NCBI GenBank assembly: GCA_014773175.1
Contig: VXCM01000150.1
Span: 62,001 to 126,000, forward strand
Reading direction: 5' to 3'
DNA: 64,000 nucleotides
DNA from: Lucifuga dentata
Lineage: Eukaryota > Chordata > Actinopteri > Ophidiiformes > Bythitidae
Shown: positions 1-53,922 of the stretch, piece by piece
How positions within the stretch are numbered: the stretch's first letter is position 1
Layout: every line of letters begins with the position of its first letter
The notes under the pieces: generated by a model
The model's database searches: none
What the model saw: only the letters and a program-made list of their open reading frames with translations
What the model was told of the DNA's origin: nothing
Program-made: the position numbers and the translations under genes

Positions 1-416
1 GGGACCGCTTGGGCTGAGAAACCTTCTTTTTTTTTTTTTTTTTTTTTTGTTACTGTACCAATATCAGCACTTTTTCAATAGTGGCTTCTTTTTAAAATTC
101 TTTTTAATTTTAATGCTGAATTTGTTTGGCACCACAAAGTACAAAATTTTACCCAGTTTGCTCACCAACACCCACAGCCATTTTTAATTCAACATCCCCC
201 CATTCAGAGAAGTTTGGGATTTCTAAAAAGAGGTCAAATTGAAGGAAACCCACCCAGATTATGCCTTGGGTGCAAACTGATTTCTACACATACTCAGCTC
301 TGATTGGATCTCATCACAGTGTCAGTCTGTCAGCTGAATTACACCAACTTTTACTTGCAACTGCTTCAGTGAGGTGACAAGAAATTAGCAGAGTTGATCC
401 TCAGATGACCTGCCAA

Positions 417-458
<42 letters not shown>

Positions 459-3400
459 TTTCTGGGTCACACTGTACCTGAGGTTGCATCTCCCGCTAAG
501 CTGGCAGGAGATGGTGCACGATGTATGAGATGATGTCATTTCAGGCTCTCTGGATCTTGAATCAAGATAGGACAGTAAGCCACACGATAAAGAACAGAAA
601 GAACAACAGGATGGAATCATGCCACTCAGACATCTGCTGTAAAGGCAGAGGAAATGACCAAACAAGTTTGGTTAAATTAACTTTATTATTAATCCCCAGC
701 AGGGAAATTGAAATTTGGATACACTGAAATAATACAGAAATCACAACTGGCCCGAAAATTGACTTACTTTAACATGATAGTATATATGATAGTATAGTAT
801 AAGTTTGGTTTAGCCTTTGAATAAATGATCCAGCACTTCCTGAGTTGATGGGTTGAGAGTCTCCCTCCCTGGGAGGTGGAAGAGCATCGGTTCAGCAGGC
901 TGGAGACGGTTACGTTTTCAGCATCCGGACTGGCTGAGTCAGGATCACATGGACAAGTGATTCAGCCAGATGATGTCAGAGCAAATCAGAGAGCAGGGGA
1001 GCCTTCAGCATGGAGCCAGCTCATAGAGGAGGCCTGTTTCCATAGCAACACTCATGGGGGGTGATGGAGAGGTGGTGATGGTGGTGTGTGNAATGGGCAT
1101 AAACTGTCTGCAGGGACAGAGGAAAGGAAAAAAGGAAGTGACAGAAGGATAGGAACAGAGGTAAGTCCAAGAAATGATTTATCCAAAATGAATGGCGCGC
1201 GCGCGCACACACACACACACACATACACATATTCTCTCTCTCTCTCTCTCTGTATCCATGCAACAGCAGTTTATGCTCTGAGGTACTTAGCAACACAAAA
1301 GAGAAAAATCCTGAATGGTGTGTTAGTTCAATGAGTGCAACTGAATGAGATTTTCACAGCCGCATAGAAATGAATGAAGAGGATGCTTCTGAATGGGAAG
1401 GAGTCTGGGGGAAAAATCTTACCTGCCAAGCTGAAGCAGAGTTCGTACAGAGCTTTTACATAATTCCTCTCACCAGGACTGATCTGGAGCCCGGAGGCTC
1501 TGCTGCTCTCTTATTTTATTCATTCGCTACACAATACCTGAGCGAATTTAAGCCCTTAAAACCTCAGTCTGGAATGAGGTTTTGATCCAGTGCCTTCAAA
1601 TAGCACAAACAGCTTGAGAACATATGCCAACCTTTAATTCAACCATGCTTTAATTAATTAATTTGACAAGAAAACATGTTTCCAGAGCAATCCATGGGTC
1701 AACTTTGGCGGCACAGTTGATTCACAGCTCACACATGTATCAATAATAGTATTGGTGTATATTTTATATTAACGTGGGTTAAGACAAACAAGTAGGGATG
1801 AAGATGAAGGAGACACATAAGAAGAGACAATGATGCTGTGAGCTGAGCCAGAAAGATTACATTCAGCTAAATAATTCACATCAATGATAAAACATGACTT
1901 TACTGCCCTCTGCTGAGTGCATGATGATGATGATGATGAAATAAAAATGAAAAGAATCTCGTGCCCTTACTCTTCTTACTCTTTGCTCCTTGGAAAGGCT
2001 TTAAGGTAAACATGACATAGCAAAATAAGATGTTGACCTAGCAATGCGTTTGAAGCTTCGAAGAAAGCTTGTCAGTTTCTCCATCCAAAGCCCAGTCCAT
2101 TTAAAACGAGCCATTCATGCAATAAAAATAACATCAAGCCATTAGGCTTACTTAAGACCTTTGTTATCCCAGATGGAGGTTGTTAATATTTATGGAGTCG
2201 TTGATAGGCAGCCGGGGAACCTTAGACGAGGATATGGAGAAGAGATAGAGAAGAGGGGGAGCTCTCTAGCATGAAGAGTAAAAACTGTGTGTGTGTGTTA
2301 ACATCTAAATCTGAGGTGAAAGGTGAATAATGTGCAGAGGAGCAGAATGATGTTGTAATTGTGCTAAGGTAGTTCAACGTCTGCTGCCTGATGAACAAAA
2401 GGGGATTAAGATAGAGGGGAGAGAGGAGGAAGTGTGTGCATGTGTGTGTGTGTGGTCTGCTAGTCTCGTTACTCTTTCATGGCTGTGAGCCGAGGCACTC
2501 TTTAAGAGAAAGCGTCTCATGAATAATACAGTCTAATTCATAGTAAGACACAGGCAGCTATCAGCGGGCGCTGAGGCCTGAATCACTGATAAGCACAGTT
2601 ATTCCCTCTGTGTTTTCCTCTGCAGACATTAGTCTGTCCCTTCCTCTTCCTCTTGGGTAGGCTGTCAACCTCAATGAATGTTTCTGTCAGCCCACTCTCA
2701 TTATCTTGTCTCATGTCAAGATAGAGACAATATTTAAATAATTACACTAGCATTCAAATGTTTGGAATCAGGTTGCAAATTTTTATGTTTTTGATAGAAA
2801 TTGATACTTTTATTCACCAGAGGCATTAAATAGACATAAATTTATAGCCATTAATAATGCTCCAAATGGTTATTACTGCTGGAAATGACTGGCTGATGCT
2901 TGATTATAATTATTCACATAAATCTGAAAAGCCCCATTTTTAGCAGCCGTTACTCTAGTGTCCAAATAATAAACTTTTAGCTCATCCTTAATTAATCTTG
3001 TTTAAGTGCTATTTGGTTATTAGAGACACCTTTATAATGGTGTTATCATACCTGAAACCCATTATTCTGTACAAATAAGCAGGTACATTGTCTTTACTTG
3101 GGTTGCAAGGTACTAGCATTCCTTTTATCCAAAATGACGTATCAGGTAAAGTAATCTATTCCATACATTTTTATCTTCAAACCTACACGATTCTCAGCAT
3201 GAAAACTAGAAAAAGAGAAAAAGAATTACTGCATAGACTTTATTTGGAATATATCTGCAATGCAAGTCAAAACAGGATTAAAAGCATGCAGAGAAAATAA
3301 TATTACAGAGGAATATCAGGATATATAGATTCAGTAACCATTCGTATAATATGCTGCAGGTATATTTATCTTTCACTGCTGTCTTAGCCTGTCTTAGCAA

Positions 3401-4046
3401 CTACATAACTTCTGTGCTCATCAAAGCCAAGCTGCATTGACACATTTCAGATTTACAGATGTATGACTATAATTATCTGAATGAATTTCAAGTAGAACAA
3501 ATCTCAGATGAATGGAAAAACAAAAAGATAACTGCTGCATGTATTGCTCCATCACTATAATCTCTTACAATTACTAAATCTTCTTCAATAACCCACCTTC
3601 ACCAGAAAACCTTTCACAGTACACTCTGATCAAACATAAATCACAATGATAAACATGTTACCTTGAAACTCCATTAATTCTTCATCAATTTAAACTCCCT
3701 TAATAATCTAGATTCAAATATAGTGGAAAACAAGGCCAGAGTGTTGGTCTCTGGTTTGAGAAAATAAAACTGAATCCTCATTAAATTGCCCTTTTAGTAT
3801 CAACTTAATCTAAGAACAGAATAAGAAACCCTAAGCTACAGTCTTGCCAGACTTATATCAATTCCAACTGACTACAGATCAAGAAACTGGAAATAAAAAT
3901 CACGTTAAGTATTGGAGTGGAGCAACCCTTTGATTTACAGTTGAAAGGCCACAAGTGACCCCTGGTGGAGATATTAGATACTGCAAGAACAAGCAAAGGT
4001 CAGTCTCAATCCTCTAATTGGGACTTGATGACATTGCTGTGAGAGT
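1..4046. other. CASP 3' UTR and downstream DNA without a recognised gene
   Basis: The part next to 4046 should be CASP 3' UTR; the nearest minus-strand AATAAA below the stop is at 3239-3244, giving a UTR of about 0.8 kb if used. Further down are poly-T at 25-48, a (GT)19 tract 419-456, a CG/CA/CT composite repeat 1195-1252 and a short ATG-type trinucleotide repeat near 1920-1940. No open frame in this stretch resembles a known protein. Confidence 0.5.
419..456. repeat. (GT)19 microsatellite
   Basis: Uninterrupted GT dinucleotides downstream of the CASP 3' end. Confidence 0.98.
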
Positions 4047-45820
<41,774 letters not shown>

Positions 45821-46651
45821 CTGCAACACAGGCACACAATTTTCTTTAGTCTGATTAAGAGGCGAGTGCTGCAGTGCACGCATTATCGTCCTTATCATTA
45901 CTATTATTGTCATTATAATCAGCATCGTCGTCATCACTCAGGATAATAAGACGGGAGCCTTTTTCTGATTAGACGGCAGACTCCTTGACCCATCTGGCGC
46001 ACTGCAAACCATCCATCCTTGCCTCAGCTGAACTTGGCCAGCGTGCCACGGCAGCAGAGGCAGAGAATGGAACCACAGCACCGATATCCCGCCAAGGCAA
46101 ACCCATCTACACCAGCATTTGATCTGCTACCAGCACAAGCAGTATCTGAGCCATTCAGCCTGTCAGTCAATCAGTGACGAGTGTGTCAAGCATAACAACG
46201 TCTGCACCAAAGTGACTGCCGCACACACAACAGTTCACAACAATTATTGACTGGCTGCTCCAGACAACCCCTCCCTTCTCCACATAATGACGACAACATA
46301 ACAGCATAATTATCAACAACAACAGTGTTGTCAAGGCTGAGACAGGGGCTGCCTTTATCCACATCCATTTTGCATTGTTATTAATAGCTGTTTGTAGGAC
46401 TTGTTGCAGATGACGGGCCAAGTGCTGACATTAACGAGACGTTCAAGCCTTGTAAAGATCCTATCTCTCTCCACTGAGTGCGTTGCTGGATTATGTTTCT
46501 GTTGGATTCATGCCCTCTCTCATGCTCACTCCTTTTTCTCATCTTTCTGTATTGTCTTTTCAGATGATCAACGCACTCGCTCACTCAATCTGCTGCCAGT
46601 GCCGTCCTCTCCTCCATCTCTAAATCGCTATTCTCTCTTTACTCCACTTCC

Positions 46652-47147
46652 NNNNNNNNNNNNNNNNNNNNNNNNNNNNNNNNNNNNNNNNNNNNNNNNN
46701 NNNNNNNNNNNNNNNNNNNNNNNNNNNNNNNNNNNNNNNNNNNNNNNNNNNNNNNNNNNNNNNNNNNNNNNNNNNNNNNNNNNNNNNNNNNNNNNNNNNN
46801 NNNNNNNNNNNNNNNNNNNNNNNNNNNNNNNNNNNNNNNNNNNNNNNNNNNNNNNNNNNNNNNNNNNNNNNNNNNNNNNNNNNNNNNNNNNNNNNNNNNN
46901 NNNNNNNNNNNNNNNNNNNNNNNNNNNNNNNNNNNNNNNNNNNNNNNNNNNNNNNNNNNNNNNNNNNNNNNNNNNNNNNNNNNNNNNNNNNNNNNNNNNN
47001 NNNNNNNNNNNNNNNNNNNNNNNNNNNNNNNNNNNNNNNNNNNNNNNNNNNNNNNNNNNNNNNNNNNNNNNNNNNNNNNNNNNNNNNNNNNNNNNNNNNN
47101 NNNNNNNNNNNNNNNNNNNNNNNNNNNNNNNNNNNNNNNNNNNNNNN
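46652..47147. other. assembly gap (496 N)
   Basis: Run of Ns in intron 1, flanked on the right by a CCTTCCTTCTCTCCCCC-type pyrimidine repeat. An exon could be hidden here, but the frame from exon 2 onward does not require one. Confidence 1.
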
Positions 47148-47466
47148 CCTCCCTTCCTTCTCTCCCCCCTTCCTTCTCTCCCCCCTCCCATCTACCTCCT
47201 GTGAGGCCGCCCACCCTTGAGAGTGATTAAACGCTGCTGAAGGGCCGTTATGCTAACTAACACACTAATCATTTAATACACACATTACCACAGGGGCCCT
47301 TGTGGCCCACTCTGCTGACAAGGTCCCAAAACACACTCTCGCATACATGCCCACCTCCCTACATTGTCACTCCACCCCCCAAACACAGACAAAAAAAAAC
47401 ATAAAACCCTCTGAAGAACCGGTGTGATCAAGTACTAATTAGAAGACTTTCCCCCATCAGCCTTAA

Positions 47467-48048
47467 AGGACCATACCGGCCATTTTGCATGTTTGAACCT
47501 AATATATTCAATTTTCATACACGTAACATTACTGACAATCATTTCCCAAAGCATACTACTGGAATGGTGAATTAAAAATGTTTTTCCTGCCTTCCAGACC
47601 GCCATTGATTTCAGTTCATTCTGGCACGCTATTAAAATCTCTGATTGATACTTGAAACGTTCTTGGGATAGGTAATCCATCATCGTGAATGAGACGTGTA
47701 TTCAGATTTTTTTCGAAGTTACGAAAAAAGCATTTAAGCACAATAAAAAGCATGGAGTGAATGTACGTCTCCACCAGGGAATATAGTTCCAAAAGAAGAC
47801 TTGCGTTTATCAAAAAATTTAAACAACCATGACTTCATAAGGCTGCGCAACTATTAGCAGGCAAAACATCGATTTTTAAGGTGGGTGTATCCACTTGAAT
47901 ATTTGATTTTGAAAGATTAAGAGATTTTGCAAAATATCAAGAAAGCTGAAATACAGTTTTATCCTTTGGGAAATGGTTGTCAGCAACATAATATGTATGA
48001 AAATTTAATATATTAGGCTCATACATGCAAAATGGCCAATATGGTCCT
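47467..48048. mobile_element. MITE, copy 2, flanked by TTAA
   Basis: A 582-bp element without coding capacity. Its ends are long inverted repeats: the left begins aggaccataccggccatttt, the right ends aaaatggccaatatggtcct. TTAA occurs exactly outside both ends (47463-47466 and 48049-48052), the target site of piggyBac-type elements. The same sequence recurs at 41509-42176 and, in part, at about 31325-31489. Confidence 0.8.
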
Positions 48049-49584
48049 TTAAGTTCAATTCCCTGACCAGCTGTGATCACATTTTATCCACGGACCATGA
48101 AAAACAGAACAAATGGACTGGGTGGACTGTCCTCTGAAAGGGGTTTTCATGCAGCAGCTCAGGACATTCAAGAGTAAAACTGCTCTCTTGCTTCCATGCC
48201 ATCTTGCTGTGTCTGCCCGTGGAGCCGTTGATGTAGCAGCCTGTCTGCCTGTGGCCACAGAGCAGCTGCACTATCAGTTAGTGAATTCGAGCGTGTGCAG
48301 AGGCTTGTGCAATGCCAACTAAAGGAGGGGGAAGTTAATAAATTTCAATCATATTAAATGAATTGTCAAAAAATAATTGCTCTAGTTCAGGAACAGAGGT
48401 ATAATTATTATAGTGGTAAAGATAAGCTATAGGAAACCCACGTCAGATCTGTTTAGTTCAAAATAAATAAATAAATAATGATAAATAACACATGCAGCAT
48501 TTTCACCTTTCAATTTTACCTTTTGGGGTAGTGGGAGTGTGGGTGACATCACTTAGGGATTAATAACTCGGCGGAACGTTTCAGTTCAAAGTGTGAGCTA
48601 AATTCAGAAGGCATAAGTAGCAATATTTTAGGATATATCCCAAAAGTAAAGAGATAATGTTGTTACTCATCTAAGCCGGGCCATTAAACAGTAAGATTAA
48701 TTGCGGTATAATTTGGTTTGTATTACAGCGTCTGCATATTTTGAGCACCATATAGAGTTACTACTGAAGTTTACCACAACTATAGCGTACCAGTGTGCCT
48801 TGTCATACAAGAACTTGCAGGTAAAACACTGTTCAGCTCTTATCTGTCAGCCTCTTATCTCAGTAACATTCACAGCTATGGGTTTACAGAAATAAGGTCA
48901 TAACCTTCACATTACATGATAATAGATTTGCAAAGTCTTAATCAGCACATGGTTTTTAGTCTAACAAAAACTAGCCCTATAACAACAAAATTTATACGAA
49001 TGCTCTTCTGATATGCAAATTATGCCAGTAAACTGAAAATAACTTCATCTTCAAATATCAAAGGAATTCAAAGCCAAGATGGCTACCTATAAATTCATTA
49101 TTAATTTCTGTTTCTGTGCAAAACTGTAGCAAGTCCAATTTTCTGCTAGGACTCTGCTTTAGGCAGTCATGTAACAATCTCTGCCCTGGATGATTCCACC
49201 CAATCCCTCTCCAATGTCCTGTGCATATTCTGATATGTAGCCAAATCCCCATTCCCAAAAAAAAAAAAAAAAANAAAAAAAAAAAAAAAAAATTCTCACT
49301 GCTAACCTAAATAAACACATCACACACGAAAGCGGATTGATTCAGTGCCAGGTGGGCGAGTAATTATGGCTTAAAAAAAGGACCCTCAGACCCAGTCAGG
49401 TTTTGACTATGCAGCAGACTCTCTGCCCACATCAGCAGACGCACTCATCGTGCTGATAGAGCGTAACATCTGAAAGTACACAATCCCCTCTGCATGCCCT
49501 CTGCTCACTAACATCAAACCTACAGCACTGACGCCCATTTAGAATCAGAAGTTATTTTATCATGACAGAGTGTCAAGGTGCAAC

Positions 49585-50580
49585 ATACACTACAGGCCAG
49601 AAGTTTGAGGCCACCCCCAGACTTTCTTAAAAAATCATCAATACACTGTTTGTTTTACAATTTATTGTAAAGGAAATGACAAAAATCAAAAAATACAAAA
49701 TAAATGTACTAATTGGTTTTCAAGAAGAATTTGTCAACAAGAGCACATTATGTAGCCACTATGGCTTAAGAAATGATTTTTAATGAAGACATGCCCAGTC
49801 TGTATTAGTACACTGGCACTCCAGTTGTGTTCCAACTCCCTTGCCCAAACTCCGTTGCTTATGTGTTTTAACATTCTATTCAATAGCTGCTGTCTGCCTT
49901 CTCATTTTGGGATTAACTTGCTACACAGTGCTCATGCTATTGCTTATGTATAACATGGGGTCGTTCAGTAATGCTGTGGGAGTGTTTTGGGGGAGAGAGA
50001 TCTGGACACTTGGTCCAAGTTAAAGAAATTATGAAGAAAGAGAATTACCATTCCATCCTTCAAAGACACGATTCCATTCGGTTTATGAATTACTAGTCAA
50101 AATTTCATTCTTTAACAGGACAACAATTCAAAACATTCATCAAAATGATGCCAAAATTAATCCGTTCAAAAGAGAAGCAAAAGGTTTTGAGAATTATGAC
50201 TTGGCCACCCTAGTCTCTAGATCTTTCTCCCATCGAGCTGGCATGGGATGAGCATGATAGGCTAGTTTGGCGCAAACGCCCTGGCAATTAAAAAGAACTG
50301 TTGGGAGTGCTTGAAAAGTGCTTGGGAATCATTGCCAGGAACCAACTTCCAAAAATTAGAACAGAATTTCTGCAGCAGTTACTAAGGCCAGAGGGGGGGT
50401 TACTTTGATGAAACCAGAGTCTGAGCCTGAAATGACTTCAAAGTGCTTTTATGTTGACAAATTATTCTTGCAAACTAATTAGTTACATTTATTTTGGGTT
50501 TTTTTTTTTATCATTTCCTGTGCAATAAATTGTAAAACAAGCGCATTGATGATTCTTTTTTTTTTTTAAATCTGGGGGGG
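49585..50580 (+). mobile_element. decayed Tc1/mariner-type transposon with inverted termini
   Basis: About 1 kb. The left end (49585-49715) includes ccacccccagactttctta and tcatcaatacactg; the right end (about 50470-50580) is its imperfect reverse complement and runs into an N at 50581. Around 50108-50420 the plus strand reads as a broken Tc1-like transposase: a segment like WPP-SLDLSPIELAWDE (the last catalytic acidic region, with a stop in it) is visible. Frame breaks make it inactive. It lies in intron 1 of cux1. Confidence 0.75.
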
Positions 50581-50581
50581 N

Positions 50582-50612
<31 letters not shown>

Positions 50613-51765
50613 TGTAAAACAGTATTGGCAGGTATGGCTTTTTTAGGACATGTTTCTTATTTGAAATTAGATAATAAAGAGTTAACTTGGATGTCAATAT
50701 ATCAAGCTACTACAGAAAGGTCTAAAATTCCACTTGGTTGCTCTCTTCAGATCATCCCATCGTTGGGATTCCCATCCTATCATGTTTGACATCAGTGAGT
50801 AACATCGGATTACATGGCCTGATGACCTTTAAAGAAAATCAATAAAAAAAATAAAATGAAGAAATGCTAACTAACAACATACAAAAAACTGAGGTGTCCT
50901 GTTGTCAAATTTGAGGCCAGTGAGTTGGGGAAGTGCTCATGCCTCAAACCTCCTGCCTGCCATGCCGAAACATCAACACACATGAGAAGATGTGGTCAAA
51001 ACTCCTGCTCAGCGCGTTTGGGCCCTCAGGCTCAGTCTTTGGGTTGAACTCTCATGCTCACCTTGGCTTGACTTTGATTTAAAAAAAAAAAAAAAAAAAA
51101 TTGCCAGATTTGAAAAGGCTTGAAAATTCCATTTAATTCACAGCAGAATTTATTTATTTATTTAATCATTTAAGTGAACTCTAATACCATTTTTGCAGCC
51201 AGCTATGGCTGGTTAGGAACGTAATGTCTGCCTAGTTTTGCAGAGGATAGAATATAGTGTGTGCAGAGGAGCGTTAAGTGGCCTGTAATGTGTGTGTGAT
51301 TGCTCTAACAGCCCTGCTTGGCTTGGCTGGACTGGCCCACAGCAGCAGTGCCTGTCCTGGTTCATTTGGTCGTCTGGTCAGCTGTAAAGACTATTGGAAC
51401 AGATTGCCAACACTCCCTAGAGAGACTTCAACACCGACTCAGCCAAGAAGCCTCCCGCACATACAGCTCCACGCGCGTGTGCTCTCACATGAATGCACAC
51501 ACACACACACACACACACCACTGCAGTAACTCGGGGAGCCCAGTCTTTCCACATTCTTTTGAACTCCGTTTCAAAAGAGGAAGCCCGTTAACACGTTCGC
51601 CCGGCAGAATCTGGCGCTGCGAGGTCATGTTCGCACCAGGGGAGGAAGCTGGGACAAACAGAAACGAGCATCTCTCCATCCGACCACTGTGGTGATAATT
51701 CTAATCACTGATAAGAGTCACGGGTAAACAAATCCTATTAGCACTGGCCATCAGACCTAAGGTGA

Positions 51766-51768
<3 letters not shown>

Positions 51769-51815
<47 letters not shown>
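51769..51815. repeat. (GT)n microsatellite
   Basis: Pure GT tract in intron 1. Confidence 0.97.
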
Positions 51816-51816
<1 letters not shown>

Positions 51817-53852
51817 CATGGCGCTTAATGAAATTCCTTGCACTTCTCTGCAGGCAGAGAGAGAGAGAGGCCTTCTATCTGACTAATTCACTCTAATTAC
51901 TCTAATGAGCCACAGGTGATGATACAGTGAGACTGATTAATTAAAAAGGAGGCGCCAATCAGGCATGTCTGATTATGCCAATCATATTGACTACAGACTA
52001 AATGAGATAACAGGAGACAGACGCAATTTAATTGAGGTATTAAACTTTTTTTTTTTTTTTTTNTTTTTTTTTTTTTTTTGGAATTCCTTATGCCCTCACA
52101 CTCTGACGATGCCGAGAGAGATAGGCTGGTGGAATGACAACAAAACTGTTATTACGTACACAGCATGAAGCTAATCTGCAGCTGCCTCAGTACTGACCAG
52201 GAGAGTGCGAGGGTTTGCCGCTTCACATCTCATTCTTTGGAAAATAATTGGAACTGTAAGTACTAGAAAAACTTTGTTTACACCTCATCTGTGGCAAAAC
52301 TTGCCTAGTAGTCTGCCGCTTCCCCTTTAGTCCAAACACAATGTGGGTTAACTGCTCCACATTCGGTGTATGTTCTACACATTCATCTAATGAAGCGCCA
52401 CTCTGGAATTACAGCCGGTCACGGCAACGGACAAAACGCAGTCCCGTCTGCTCTGTAATGCTAACACCAAATTAGTCATAACACAGAAGAGGCTAATATA
52501 ATAATAAAAAAATATATAACAAACTTTTCTGTGTGTGTTAAAGAGTGGGAAGCTTTTTAAAGCCTCTGCATTTGGCAGCAAGACACAGATGTTTCGGAGA
52601 TGAAGATTTCTGTCCTGCCAGTGCAGTCGCTAATCTCTCTTTTTATCTCTGACAAGTCTGAGGCTGTTCTGTGGTTGTGATAGTAAACAGCAAAGGCGTC
52701 TGGAAAGATGTCTTATCTGAAATCTACGAGGCCTGCCTTTCAAATTCCCCCCTCCATCTCTCATCACGGTCTTCCACCTCCTATGCGGCTCAGTGTTCTG
52801 TATGCCAAACATACTGTGTGGGGGTGGGAGTTGTGGGGTGGTGGCTCAGTTGCGAGCGACAGCCACGCTTGCTACAATGACACGGTACATGATCACAGAT
52901 CACAGGCACGCCCCCTCAAAACAGAGCACAACAGTGCAGATAAGAGACTGCAATCCTGGCTGCCTGTCTGCCTTCCTTCCTTTGACATCGCAGGATGTTC
53001 CAAATGTGCCGGCAGACACAGCTTTCACAAACCACATGCAGTTTGAAGACACAAGTCATATCCTTCTGAATCTGTGTTTCTGCTCTTCTTCTCACCCACT
53101 GGAGTCAAAGCCACAAACATTTCCTCACTACAAGCAAACACAATAGTTTTGCTGTAACAGCTGAGTTCTAAACACGTCGTGTGCGTGTGTGTATATGCGT
53201 ACAGAGAGACTGGAGGTGCGGGTTCGCCCACCACTCTCCCCACAGCCTAACAAGGCGCTTGTGGTCCCTGAGCATTTTGCTCCTTTTTTTGAACATAGAT
53301 CCATATCTACCAACAGTACAGGAGCTGTCAAGACTCACCTCACTAGCGCTGACACCAGCCCGGATCAAAAACAGCCTTTTTACACCACAGCCTCGTTCGT
53401 ATTGATCCATGTTTCTCTGCTGAGAAACTAGTTGTTGTTTTACCTCCCCAACATCCAAGCCTTAACTCTCCTGAAGCTTAGTGAGAGCAAGTCATTCTTC
53501 TGCCCGACCTATTGTCTGACAAGGGGTATCAGAGGCCAGGCCTGAGCTTAAATACAAATATAATGAGACTAAGATGGTTTCTGGCGTGGAGGAAGTGCAG
53601 CTCACTTGGTCTCATTTTGTACAGTTCAAATTTAGCTGGAGGCCTGTGTCACAAAGGGTGAGTGGTGTGGAGAGCGCAACGGGAAAAGAGGGGTATGGTG
53701 ATATGCTAGGGCATAATGCATTGGTGAAAGGGCAAGATTTTTTATCCCTGCGTTTACAGGGTGGAACGGCGAGGATATTGAGATCTGAGATAGGATCAGA
53801 GGGTAGTGAGCTGTTTCAGCTACGATAAAGGCCAAGCATTACAAACAGAGCA

Positions 53853-53866
53853 CTGAGAGAGAGAGA

Positions 53867-53918
<52 letters not shown>
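53853..53918. repeat. (GA)n microsatellite, mirror repeat
   Basis: About 66 bp of GA with one GG interruption; a homopurine mirror repeat able to form triplex DNA in principle. Confidence 0.97.

Positions 53919-53922
<4 letters not shown>

Noticed and set aside
1420..1530. Possible exon with donor TTGGCAG|gtaagat on the minus strand
   Set aside because: No convincing acceptor or protein similarity, and the CASP reading frame has already ended at 4047.
46401..47204. Long open frames on both strands across 46.4-47.2 kb
   Set aside because: They are open only because the N gap contains no stop codons.
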